Below are positions 1 to 7,293 of a stretch of DNA of 14,011 nt, one piece after another. Source of the DNA: JALHUF01 sp050014795 (lineage in GTDB: Bacteria; Acidobacteriota; Terriglobia; UBA7540); contig JBEKCQ010000093.1 of NCBI GenBank assembly GCA_050014795.1, positions 1 through 14,011 on the forward strand, given 5' to 3'. The notes under the pieces are model-generated. The model saw nothing but the letters and a program-made list of their open reading frames with translations. It did not search any database and was not told the DNA's origin. The first letter of the stretch is position 1. The number at the start of each line of letters is the position of its first letter. A program made the translations under genes and the position numbers.

Positions 1-185
1 ACATTGCCCAACGGCTCGCCGCGAGCGTCTCGCACCACGCCGCTATACTTGATGAGCCGCGGCACCGCCGCCACGCTCGCTGGCGCCGCGCTGCCATCAC
101 TCGCAGGCTGACTTTGCGCGTACACCATCGGCACCGAGAACAAACACACGACAACCGCCCACGTCCATAGATGGGTCCGGCTCAT
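1..185 (-). CDS. Secreted protein of unknown function, N-terminal 61 codons only
   Basis: Partial gene that runs off the left edge. Translation from the ATG at 185 gives MSRTHLWTWAVVVCLFSVPM and then VYAQSQPA, a normal signal peptide with a probable cleavage after the A of VYA. An Ala/Ser/Pro-rich linker follows, then a beta-type segment, LIKYSGVVRDARGEPLGNV, at about residues 43-61. The start is well supported: a strong Shine-Dalgarno sequence (GGAGGTG, plus-strand 191-197) lies 5 nt upstream, and a sigma70-like promoter lies about 45 nt upstream. The GVVRDARGEPL segment resembles the start of large secreted acidobacterial proteins that carry carboxypeptidase-regulatory-like or tail-fibre-like modules, but too little is present to name the family. 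It is separated from the VWFA-related gene by about 1.3 kb of mostly non-coding DNA and has its own promoter, so it is probably a separate transcription unit. Confidence 0.75.
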   Translation of the reverse strand, partial: MSRTHLWTWAVVVCLFSVPMVYAQSQPASDGSAAPASVAAVPRLIKYSGVVRDARGEPLGN

Positions 186-216
186 GAAAGCACCTCCGTG
201 CAGGCAGCTTTACCAA

Positions 217-236
217 GTAGTGAATCCGGACACTAC
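217..236. promoter_or_regulatory. Operator-like inverted repeat over the -10 box
   Basis: GTAGTG (217-222) and CACTAC (231-236) are perfect inverted arms separated by 8 nt (aatccgga). The right arm covers the -10 hexamer of the promoter at 230-258 and the left arm lies just past the predicted transcription start. A dyad of this size and position is typical of a repressor binding site. No regulator gene is present in the window, so the regulator is unknown. A chance 6-bp dyad cannot be excluded. Confidence 0.4.
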
Positions 237-258
237 GCTCGCGTAGGCAATCTGTCAA
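230..258 (-). promoter_or_regulatory. Sigma70-like promoter of the gene starting at 185
   Basis: Read on the minus strand, a perfect -35 TTGACA (plus-strand 253-258) is followed by exactly 17 nt and a -10 TAGTGT (plus-strand 230-235, 3 of 6 consensus positions). Transcription would start near 223, giving a leader of about 37 nt that contains the GGAGGTG ribosome binding site. The perfect -35, the ideal spacing and the position in front of a well-defined start make this the best promoter in the window. The weak -10 fits a promoter that needs, or is controlled by, a regulator. Confidence 0.6.
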
Positions 259-922
259 GGGGGTAGCGCCTGCCCACTGCACCTACAGGGCGGAGCAGCG
301 CGCCGTGAGGCAACTCCTGACGCGCCTACCGCGCTGCTTGCTGAATGCGGAAGGCTCGGAGTCGCTGTCCAGTACTGAACTGGGCAGGCAGCCTCGCGAG
401 ACAGAGTGGCATCAGCGAGCGCCTAGTCTCGCAGCGCGCCTCCCGGCAAGGGGTCCCCCCGCCCCCACAGCTCTCGGATTACTGAAGGCTTAGGGAGAGG
501 GCGCCCGCCACTTCAGAAAGAATCCAGGAGATGAACGAAGCGCGACATCCTTTGATCTTGAATACGATACGCTTCGCCTTGAACCCGCACTTGGCGTGCT
601 TAGCTGAGGATCTCCGGACACTCTGCCATGGGCCCCTGAAGTGAGAGAACCACTCAAGGCAGTGGTTGGCCCTCAATCCCAAATCCTTCCTTGGGATCCC
701 GCAAGCAGTCTGCCCTTGGGCGGGCCCCCGGCTTTGTTTAAGGCGCGAGACGCTCATTGTCAGGGAAGCTTGTTTCACAGGACCAATCCGGCTTGGCGGG
801 TCAGAAGGGCTGTGCTCCCTTGTGGCTATGTATGCCAGTCGATTCCGCGACTGCGTGTGCACGGAACGGAATCGCATCGGAGGCAGACGTAAGAAATGGG
901 GGAGCCAAAGGCCGCGGCGATT
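259..922. other. Gap with no recognisable gene
   Basis: No open frame here has a plausible start, ribosome binding site and recognisable protein character. The longest frame, 479-877 on the minus strand (132 codons), has a composition unlike the neighbouring genes and no family I know. The only structure seen is a pair of adjacent perfect hairpins at 648-696. The stretch may be decayed coding DNA, since a kinase remnant lies directly next to it, but I cannot show that. Confidence 0.5.
648..696. repeat. Two adjacent perfect hairpins
   Basis: Hairpin one has the arms AACCACT (648-654) and AGTGGTT (661-667) with a 6-nt loop. Hairpin two has the arms TCCCAA (677-682) and TTGGGA (691-696) with an 8-nt loop. 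Nine nucleotides separate them. No T-tract follows on either strand, so they do not look like a terminator. They could be part of a structured RNA or a remnant of a palindromic repeat. No function can be assigned. Confidence 0.4.
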
Positions 923-1000
923 TTACGGCGGGAAGTTCATCCGGCGCAGCAGGTCCTGGAAGCGCGGGTCGGAGCGCAGGTGAAACACCCCGATCCCGCG
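923..1000 (-). pseudogene. Remnant of the C-terminus of a TPR-type serine/threonine kinase
   Basis: On the minus strand, the frame ending in TAA at 923-925 reads GIGVFH followed by LRSDPRFQDLLRRMNFPP and stop. The motif LRSDPRFxxLLRRMxxPP-stop is the usual end of acidobacterial serine/threonine protein kinases and adenylate-cyclase-like regulators with C-terminal TPRs. Upstream, the expected TPR helices and kinase domain are absent. A second frame carries PLDEAGEA just before, which suggests a frameshift in a decayed tail. The fragment has no start codon or ribosome binding site. I read it as a vestige left by deletion or rearrangement. Only the last ~24 residues are recognisable. Confidence 0.55.
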
Positions 1001-1542
1001 GCTTCCCCCGCCTCGTCCAGCGGTCTCATTTGCGCTGAAGTCAGGCACAATTGAGACTTGACACGTGCCGCAAAAAGCTGGGCAACCAAGGCATGCCGCC
1101 CCGCCTGTGCCACATGTTCGGCCCGAATCCCCGCCATGCTAAGCCTCGCGCTTGGCATCCGCTCGGCTTGAGCACCCATGCTGGCCCACGCTGCCGAACA
1201 TACAATCCGTCGCGCTGAAATGGCTTCGGTTCCTTTCGCTGACATCTGACATGGCCGGTCCTCTTCAAGTGAATTCTCTCTCATTTCAACTGGTACAGAA
1301 AACCCCGGTCACGTCATGGAGCCCGCACCCGTTCAGCAACTCCTTCAACCCGTCGACGTCCCGGGGAATAAGCCGCTCTTCGCGGTCGGTCGAGTTTTTG
1401 GCAGGGGCAGGGGCGCGCCGCCTCGCCTCTATTGGTGCGGAGAGTCTGCGCTGCAAACCTCTCGCGACCGCCGCCCCTGTGTTCGGCGGCGCTTTTGGTA
1501 GGGGGGTTCTCTGGGCTCGCGCTTCTGTGGCGATCGCGAATC
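1001..1542. other. Gap with no recognisable gene
   Basis: This stretch lies downstream of the VWFA-related gene. Short open frames on both strands lack starts and family resemblance. One minus-strand frame without an ATG stays open from within the VWFA-related gene down to a TGA at 1286-1288. Its last ~30 residues look protein-like (for example IPRDVDGLKELLNGCG), so it may be another decayed fragment. A GC hairpin at 1469-1491 is listed separately. Confidence 0.45.
1469..1491. terminator. Weak stem-loop after the VWFA-related gene
   Basis: CGCCGCC (1469-1475) pairs perfectly with GGCGGCG (1485-1491) around a 9-nt loop, 52-74 nt past the stop of the VWFA-related gene. On the minus strand no T-run follows, so as an intrinsic terminator for that gene it is incomplete. 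On the plus strand it is followed by CTTTTGG. It could be a barrier or mRNA-end hairpin for the long minus-strand unit. Confidence 0.3.
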
Positions 1543-3708
1543 TTACTTCAGAATGAAGGAAGCTGTCTCTTCAGCCGTTTCCGTTCCCTGGTTCACCACA
1601 AAGCGCAAGGTGAAGTCGCCCGGCTCAAGATGGGCGAGGGGGACTGTGGCGACGAACTGGATGCGACCGTCTCTGTCCGGCTGGCCGAGTTGTACCGGGC
1701 CCCTACCCAGAACCTGACCCTCCCGGCTGAGTTCCATGACCAATTGGGGAGCCTCCAGGGCGCTCTTTTCGGGGTAGATGACCACATAAAAAGGAAGAGC
1801 TTCCGTGCCCGCCTTGCTAACCACGGGGTTGAGCGTCGGAGAAATTACCGTGGTCCCGACTACCAGCGGGTCCGTCTCCTGACTCGACGCATCTCTGTCT
1901 TTCGTGTTCCGTACGAAGGTAACGCTGCTCAAAGCGAGGGTGGTGGCTGCCGGAGGCATCGTCAGGCTGCTCTTGCGGGCACTGATCTTGTTACCACGAC
2001 CATCGAGCACCGCGGTCTCGACCGTGTAGGGCCCGGGTGGCAGTTCGAAGTGTTCGGTATAAATATAGTGGCTCGCCTTGAAGCCATCCAGTTTCTCGGC
2101 CGGCACGTTGAAGGCTCTCTCGTTCTGGAACTTCTTCACAACCTCGCCGTGTCCATCCTTCAATAGAGCCACATAGGACAAGCGGCCGGAAGACTCGCCC
2201 TTGCCCTGCTTCTCTAAGGTGACAGCGGCGAGCGGGATATCCATAACCAACTCGCAGACAGGCTCGCCTTGCCGACCGCGGAAATGCATCGTCGTTGCCT
2301 CATAACTAAATGCCTTGGGCAGCTCAGGCGAGTCCAGGGCGGTTAGGAGGGGAACCTCGAAGGCGCGCAGCACGCTCCCTTTAGCCAGGGCCGGTGGAAG
2401 GGCAATGTATCCGGACCTCGATTGGACACGCAGGTCGCTGGAAGCCAACTTGACTGTGATCTTGCGGAATGACCCATCGTAAGTCTTGATTTCCGGATTG
2501 TAGCTAATCTCGTAGTAGGTCTGGATGTCTTCAGCGAGTCTATGGAGTGGCCCTCGGAGATCGTTCGTGTTGGCGATCATGGCCCCTCCGGTGGATGCGG
2601 CGAGTTCCTCCAAGGCGGTTTGAGGGTTAGCCCGGGCGCTTGCGATGCCCGTATCCATGACGTTCGCCTGATCTGGAGTGACAGGGCCACTTACGGTCGT
2701 AGCCTGGTCACGGGAAGTTTGGGCGGCGGCGTTCAACATGTCCACGGTAGCTTGATTCGTGCTGGTGGTCATCAGACCATGGGCGTCAACCGTATAGAAA
2801 CTCACATTTGCCCGATTGGCGATGCTGAGGGTGTCATGGAACTGATATTGCAGTTCCTGGGGTATGACGACGCCTTCGGAGAAATAGAGGATACTTTTCC
2901 TTCCCGGCAGTCTGTACTGCTCCTTGACTGCGTCGAGCAAAGAGTAAACCGTAGTCCGGCCGGCCTCCGCCATGGCGTAACTCTTTTCAGTCCGTATCAT
3001 CTCCAGCAACATCTGGGCCATCGCGACGGTTGCGAACGCCCCAGGGTTAGTGGGCGGTCCCCCGCCGCTCAGCGTTGGCGCAGCATTGTTGATCTGTTCC
3101 TGAGGAGTCCGCGCACCGCCGGCCGGTCCCAGCATCTGCTCGAGCTGCCTTCGAACCGACTCGGTATCCTTGGAGAAATCGGTGACGTTGCTCCCAGTGG
3201 CGCGGTCGATCGCCTGGCGAAGGAGTGCCGTATCGTTGGTGAACGCCTGAAGCACCTCGAGTTTGAAATCAATGGTCATGATGGCCACGTAGACGTTCTG
3301 CGGAAGCTCGCCTTTCAGGAGGTCTAAGGCCGCATCACGAGCGAGCCGCCGGGCGTTGTTGTCCCAGCAGTGAAAGATCATCGTCACCAAGCGAATCTGG
3401 CGCAGGGGATCGAGCTGGGTTCGGGTTCCGCCGGCGCCGATGGCTTCTCCTCCATGGACGAGGCGAAACGAGGTGATTTTCTTCGGCTCGCGGTTATCGA
3501 AGATCTGAAAATCTTCCGGCTTGAGGTCGTCGACCCGATGGCCTTTCTTGTCGCGGACCACCACGTCCAGCAGCACTTCCTCCGCGGTGGCCCTGACAGC
3601 GGGCTCCGATGCGGAAGGAGTCTGGGGCTGCTGTGCATAAACGGCCAGACCCAGAGACGCTGCGACAAACGCTGCCAACAACCCCACAACACGTGAAATC
3701 CTTAACAT
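1543..3708 (-). CDS. Secreted VWFA-related protein (acidobacterial TIGR03436 type)
   Basis: A 721-residue exported protein of unknown role. The signal peptide is MLRISRVVGLLAAF followed by VAASLGLAVYAQ. The signature N-terminal beta domain follows (VLLDVVVRDKKGHRVDDL, then KPEDFQIFDN, about residues 45-72). A VWFA-like domain begins near residue 105 and includes GRKSILYFSEGV at 269-280, followed by a long beta-rich C-terminus. The order VVVRDKKGxxVxxLxxxDFxIFDN plus VWFA defines the acidobacterial VWFA-related family. The usual metal-site DxSxS is replaced by FHCWDNNAR, so metal-dependent adhesion binding is doubtful. I chose the ATG at 3708 because the G-rich Shine-Dalgarno (GGGGGGGAA) precedes it; an in-frame ATG at 3726 lies upstream of that site. 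The gene begins 25 nt after the deiodinase-like gene and is probably last in the same operon. Confidence 0.85.
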   Translation of the reverse strand: MLRISRVVGLLAAFVAASLGLAVYAQQPQTPSASEPAVRATAEEVLLDVVVRDKKGHRVDDLKPEDFQIFDNREPKKITSFRLVHGGEAIGAGGTRTQLDPLRQIRLVTMIFHCWDNNARRLARDAALDLLKGELPQNVYVAIMTIDFKLEVLQAFTNDTALLRQAIDRATGSNVTDFSKDTESVRRQLEQMLGPAGGARTPQEQINNAAPTLSGGGPPTNPGAFATVAMAQMLLEMIRTEKSYAMAEAGRTTVYSLLDAVKEQYRLPGRKSILYFSEGVVIPQELQYQFHDTLSIANRANVSFYTVDAHGLMTTSTNQATVDMLNAAAQTSRDQATTVSGPVTPDQANVMDTGIASARANPQTALEELAASTGGAMIANTNDLRGPLHRLAEDIQTYYEISYNPEIKTYDGSFRKITVKLASSDLRVQSRSGYIALPPALAKGSVLRAFEVPLLTALDSPELPKAFSYEATTMHFRGRQGEPVCELVMDIPLAAVTLEKQGKGESSGRLSYVALLKDGHGEVVKKFQNERAFNVPAEKLDGFKASHYIYTEHFELPPGPYTVETAVLDGRGNKISARKSSLTMPPAATTLALSSVTFVRNTKDRDASSQETDPLVVGTTVISPTLNPVVSKAGTEALPFYVVIYPEKSALEAPQLVMELSREGQVLGRGPVQLGQPDRDGRIQFVATVPLAHLEPGDFTLRFVVNQGTETAEETASFILK

Positions 3709-3724
3709 GACTTGTTCCCCCCCC

Positions 3725-3730
3725 ATTATA
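3725..3730 (-). promoter_or_regulatory. Perfect TATAAT box between two genes
   Basis: Read on the minus strand, TATAAT lies in the 25-nt gap before the VWFA-related gene, 16 nt ahead of its ATG. No good -35 is found at 16-18 nt (the hexamer at 17 nt is CAGCGA), so a secondary promoter is only a possibility. Confidence 0.2.
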
Positions 3731-3733
3731 CCC

Positions 3734-5431
3734 TCATGGCCGCGCCATCGCTGCGCGGAGTGCCCTCTCCATCGCCTCGGCGTGAAAGTCCTGTTGAGTC
3801 AGCCACGTGCTGTAACGGACGCGACCGTCAAGACCGATCACAAAAACGCGGCTTGGCCAAGCAGCATAAGCCGCCTCCACGTTTCCATCCATGCTGTCCA
3901 CCAGCGCGGGAAACTCAACGTGGAGTTTCCGCGTGCACATGACGGCGTGATCTTCTTTATCCTTTATGGTCAGGGCGGGAGCCACGGTGACGCCTTCCCG
4001 CTCGTTTCGCGTGCTCTGCCATTGATCCGCGACGTGCGCCTCGCGGATGTAAACGAGAAAGAAATGCGCTTGCCGGCCATAGTGTTGGAACATAGCGTTG
4101 AGCGCATCGGCCGAATCACGGAAGTTCGGGCACGAGTAACTCCCGAACACCAGGACCACGGGGGTCTTTCCCCGGAAATCGCTCAGCCGCACCCGGTGCT
4201 GCGCGCCGACCTCCGGCAGATCGAAATCGGGCGCGAGCGTGTTGAACTGCGGCCCCCCTTCCTTTGCCGCAGCTTCCCGTTCGAGGCGGCTCACCGTGGC
4301 GCGCTCGCTCGCCACCTCAGGGCCCAAGTGCAGCCGCCTATAAACGGAAAGCAGCTCGCGGCGGGCCTCCAGAGAGGCCGGGCTGGCCCGGGTGACTGCT
4401 TCGAGTTGTTTCCGGGCTTCCTGCAGCTTCCCGGTGCCACTGAGGCACTCGCCCAAGGCCAGTTCCGCCTCGATGGATTCAGGGCGGCGTCGCAGCGCTG
4501 CCTCAATCAAGGGCGTGGCCTCGGCGTATTGCTTGGAAATGATCAAGATCTGGCCGAGCGCCAGATTGGAAGGGTAATCGTTGGGGTTCTCCGCAAGCTC
4601 CCGGCGGAACGCCGCTGCGCTGGCGACGGGATCTCCCGTATTCAAGAGAGCCAAGCCGTAGAAGGACTGGAGTTGAGGCAACCTGGGATTAAGTTCGATG
4701 GCGCCAGCCAGCTCCTTCACGGCGGCCGGATAGTCGCCGGACTCGAAGAACTGGGTGCCGAGGAGAAAGCGGGCTTCCGCACTGTCCCCATTGCGCAGGA
4801 TGCGGTCGAGCAGAACCTGTCCTTCCGCGATGCGGCGCATGCGAATCAAAGCTGTGCCCAGCATGTAGTCAGTGACCAGATCGGAAGGGCCGTCGCGCGC
4901 GAGCGGCTGCAGAAGCTCTATGACACGGTCATACTCGCCCAATTGCAGGGCGCAGTCCGCCAGCAGCAGGGTGATTTGCCTCTCCTGCGGCGCTTGAGCG
5001 TGCAACGTCGTGAGCTTCTCGGAAGCCTCGCGGATCCGCCCGCTTTTCTCGTATGCGAGCGCCAAATTCGTGCCAATCCGGGCATCGCCGGGATGCAACT
5101 GCTCCGCCTTCTTGTACTCTTCAATCGCTTCCTCGTAGCGGCCAAGCTTGACCAGGGCAGCACCGAGATTCGAGCGCGCGGCCGCTTCGTCGGGACGAAG
5201 TTTGAGGAAAGCGCGGTAAGCATCCACCGCGGCGGCATAATCGCCGGCCTGTTGCAGTTGCCACGCCTGCTGGGCAATCAACATCGCATTGTCGGCGCCT
5301 TGGGTGTGGGCCGCCGTGGGTGTCTGGACAGCCAGAAGAAGATCACCACCAAGACACAAAGACACTAGGACAATTCGGAGGGCACAAGGCAGAAACCGCA
5401 GGTGGGTCGCTTTCGATCTCTTCTTTTTCAT
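3734..5431 (-). CDS. Exported TPR protein with C-terminal deiodinase-like thioredoxin fold
   Basis: A 565-residue protein counted from the ATG at 5431 (MKKKRSKATH), which gives a basic n-region before the hydrophobic RIVLVSLCLGGDLLLAV. A GTG at 5482 is in frame but adds only repeat-derived residues. Residues ~50-385 are about nine or ten TPR units (for example RSNLGAALVKLGRYEEAIEE). Residues ~394-565 form a redoxin-type domain that resembles iodothyronine deiodinases (Pfam T4_deiodinase). The features shared with that family are FGSYSCPNFR with Cys434 at the selenocysteine position, FFLVYIREAHVADQW with the conserved Glu-Ala-His, and FPALVDSMDGN, AYAAWPSRVFVI with the downstream deiodinase pattern. 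Cys499 could be a resolving cysteine. Iodothyronine as substrate is not implied; a thiol redox or peroxide role is more likely. The TPR part is a paralogue of the protein at 7294-8484. The gene lies between the CRTAC1-like and VWFA-related genes, probably in one operon. Confidence 0.85.
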   Translation of the reverse strand: MKKKRSKATHLRFLPCALRIVLVSLCLGGDLLLAVQTPTAAHTQGADNAMLIAQQAWQLQQAGDYAAAVDAYRAFLKLRPDEAAARSNLGAALVKLGRYEEAIEEYKKAEQLHPGDARIGTNLALAYEKSGRIREASEKLTTLHAQAPQERQITLLLADCALQLGEYDRVIELLQPLARDGPSDLVTDYMLGTALIRMRRIAEGQVLLDRILRNGDSAEARFLLGTQFFESGDYPAAVKELAGAIELNPRLPQLQSFYGLALLNTGDPVASAAAFRRELAENPNDYPSNLALGQILIISKQYAEATPLIEAALRRRPESIEAELALGECLSGTGKLQEARKQLEAVTRASPASLEARRELLSVYRRLHLGPEVASERATVSRLEREAAAKEGGPQFNTLAPDFDLPEVGAQHRVRLSDFRGKTPVVLVFGSYSCPNFRDSADALNAMFQHYGRQAHFFLVYIREAHVADQWQSTRNEREGVTVAPALTIKDKEDHAVMCTRKLHVEFPALVDSMDGNVEAAYAAWPSRVFVIGLDGRVRYSTWLTQQDFHAEAMERALRAAMARP

Positions 5432-5468
5432 CGCTGCTTTTCTTGGTGTCTTGGTGTCTTGGCGGTGA
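5343..5468. repeat. 126-bp element with 28-bp terminal inverted repeats
   Basis: The left arm (5343-5370, TCACCACCAAGACACAAAGA onward) and the reverse complement of the right arm (5441-5468, TCACCGCCAAGACACCAAGA onward) match at 24 of 28 positions. Inside each arm is a short AAGACAC tandem motif. Dispersed repeats built from CACCAAGACACCAAG are common in acidobacterial, deltaproteobacterial and other bacterial genomes. Here the element sits on the 5' end of the deiodinase-like gene: the right arm covers the leader or extended N-terminus, and the left arm encodes the LVSLCLGGD part of the signal peptide. This suggests the element was inserted and became coding. Confidence 0.65.
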
Positions 5469-5492
5469 ATTTCGCTCGTCACTTATCACTCG

Positions 5493-7253
5493 TCACCGCT
5501 CTTGGATTCCTTTTCCTTCCACAATCGTGATGTAGCGATCAATGGGGAGGCGCGTGAAGCGATCTACTCTGGTGCTGGGCGGGGGCCACTTCACTTCAAC
5601 CCAATCGATTTTAGTCCGGCTTCCGATCCCCAATATGAGCCTCGGGTCATGGCAGGAGAGATAGCCTCCGCCTGCCACCTTGTAAACGTGCCGTTTAAGA
5701 TCGCCTGCCTGCCAGGTCACATTGGCGCCGACCGCATCGGGATTGGCCACTTTGCCTCTGAGCTGGATGCCCAGCCAATGATTGAGCTTGCCGACGTTGT
5801 TCCGGAGCAGGAGGGGAGCTCCGTCGTTGAGAATCATCAGCACATCCACACCGCCATCGTTATTAAAGTCACCAATCGCCAGGCCCCGCGCGGCAAAGAC
5901 CTGTTGAAAGACCGGCCCGCTTTGGTCGCTGACGTTTTGATAAGTGTGGCGGAAGTTGCTTCCCAGGTTGCGCCACAGCAGGGGGGTTTCCTCATATTGA
6001 ATCTCACTGTGCAACTGGTTCACTTTGTTATCGGGGTGGCCGGAGACAATGAAAATGTCCATATTCCCGTCGTTGTCGTAGTCGAGGAACTTCACACCCC
6101 AGCCGCTCATGGCGCGCACCTTCATCCCGATGCCGTTCGAAACAGACTGGTCGTCGAACGTTTCATCGCGGTTGTTGTGATAGAGGGAAAACATTTCCTC
6201 GTCCACATCAGTCAGGAAAAGGTCCATCCAACCATCCTGATCGTAGTCGGCGGAGTCCGCGCCCATCCCGGATCGTACCCGGCCGTCGGCGCTGTAACCT
6301 ACACCCGATTGAAGTGCGATCTCCTCGAATTTCCCATTGCCGCGGTTGGCAAAAAGGAAGCTCGCGACCATATCATTGGCAATGAACAGATCCATCAACC
6401 CGTCGTTGTTGATATCGGTCGCCACGACTCCCCAGGCGATGCCTTTGGCGCTTGCAATGCCCGATTCCCTGCTGACGTCCGTAAATGTCCCGTCTCCGTT
6501 ATTATGGAAAAGCCAGCTCGGCATGGGATCATACACGTTCGGGATGCAATAGTAGCGTTCGGTCGTCCCACCAAAGCCGCAGAATTTGTTATTCGACTTG
6601 TTAAAATCCACGGACCCGCAAACAAAAAGATCCAGACGCCCGTCATTGTCATAATCGAACCAGAGGGCGCTTGCACACAAACCGACAGCCCCCACGCCTG
6701 CCTTCTCGGTGACGTCAGTAAACGTGCCGTCGCCGTTGTTGTGGTAAAGAATGCAGCGCCCATACTGGGTCACAAAGAGGTCAGGCCAGCCGTCCCCGTC
6801 GTAATCGCCCACGGCCACACCCATTCCGTAGCCGCCCCCCGCCACACCGGCTTTCTCGGTGATGTCCGTGAACGTGCCGTCGCGGTTGTTGTGATACAGA
6901 GCGTTGCGAAGAGGAGGATTAGGGTCATAGAAGTCGCACTTGCCGCTGTTCACCAGGTAGATGTCCATCCAGCCGTCGTTGTCATAATCAATGAAACCGC
7001 CGCCGCCGCCCAGAGTTTCCGGCAGGTAGCATTGCGGCGACCGCCCGCTGACATGTTCAAAGGGAATCCGGCTCTCCGAACTCGGGACCACCTCAAAGGC
7101 GGGCAGACCATTGGGCGCTTGGGGGATGGATGAGCCTGAGGCACACAGGACTCGCGCGGAGAGACCGTAACCAGCAAGCCCCGCGAGGCCCATTGTCCGT
7201 AGAAACCCGCGGCGGGAGCAGGCCGCGCCCTTGGTTTTTCTTCCCTTCCTCAT
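5493..7253 (-). CDS. Tat-exported CRTAC1-like FG-GAP/ASPIC-UnbV propeller protein
   Basis: A 586-residue protein from the ATG at 7253, chosen because GAGGAA lies 9 nt upstream. A longer frame to 7367 would overlap the previous gene. The N-terminus carries a twin-arginine signal, SRRGFLRTMGLAGLAGYGL (residues 13-31), so export in the folded state is expected. Seven FG-GAP/VCBS-type calcium loops follow, at about residues 87, 148, 198, 278, 334, 389 and 460 (FIDYDNDGWMDIYL, VGDYDGDGWPDLFV and so on), with repeated HNNGDGTFTDVT strands; these imply a seven-bladed propeller. Residues ~491-557 (NHWLGIQLRG, then a GxGSxxKIDWVEVKWP end) are the ASPIC/UnbV domain. The overall plan is the bacterial CRTAC1 family. 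Its molecular role is unknown; adhesion or protein binding is usually assumed. It starts 40 nt after the upstream TPR gene and is flanked by two paralogous TPR genes. Confidence 0.9.
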   Translation of the reverse strand: MRKGRKTKGAACSRRGFLRTMGLAGLAGYGLSARVLCASGSSIPQAPNGLPAFEVVPSSESRIPFEHVSGRSPQCYLPETLGGGGGFIDYDNDGWMDIYLVNSGKCDFYDPNPPLRNALYHNNRDGTFTDITEKAGVAGGGYGMGVAVGDYDGDGWPDLFVTQYGRCILYHNNGDGTFTDVTEKAGVGAVGLCASALWFDYDNDGRLDLFVCGSVDFNKSNNKFCGFGGTTERYYCIPNVYDPMPSWLFHNNGDGTFTDVSRESGIASAKGIAWGVVATDINNDGLMDLFIANDMVASFLFANRGNGKFEEIALQSGVGYSADGRVRSGMGADSADYDQDGWMDLFLTDVDEEMFSLYHNNRDETFDDQSVSNGIGMKVRAMSGWGVKFLDYDNDGNMDIFIVSGHPDNKVNQLHSEIQYEETPLLWRNLGSNFRHTYQNVSDQSGPVFQQVFAARGLAIGDFNNDGGVDVLMILNDGAPLLLRNNVGKLNHWLGIQLRGKVANPDAVGANVTWQAGDLKRHVYKVAGGGYLSCHDPRLILGIGSRTKIDWVEVKWPPPSTRVDRFTRLPIDRYITIVEGKGIQER

Positions 7254-7293
7254 CCGTGATGGTTCCTCAACCGGTGATGCTTCGCGGCGTTGG

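Noticed and set aside
479..877. Minus-strand frame of 132 codons in the left gap
   Set aside because: It has no ribosome binding site, no signal or domain, a composition unlike the other genes, and two perfect hairpins inside it. It may be decayed DNA but is not supported as a gene.
3707..5368. Plus-strand open frame (553 codons) opposite the deiodinase-like gene
   Set aside because: This is an antisense frame kept open by high GC and codon bias. The minus-strand frame encodes clear TPR and redoxin motifs.
5502..7133. Long plus-strand open frame (543 codons) opposite the CRTAC1-like gene
   Set aside because: It is a shadow of the repeated DxDxDG-coding DNA on the other strand. Its translation is rich in runs of Val, Ile and His, has no family resemblance, and the minus-strand protein is unmistakable.
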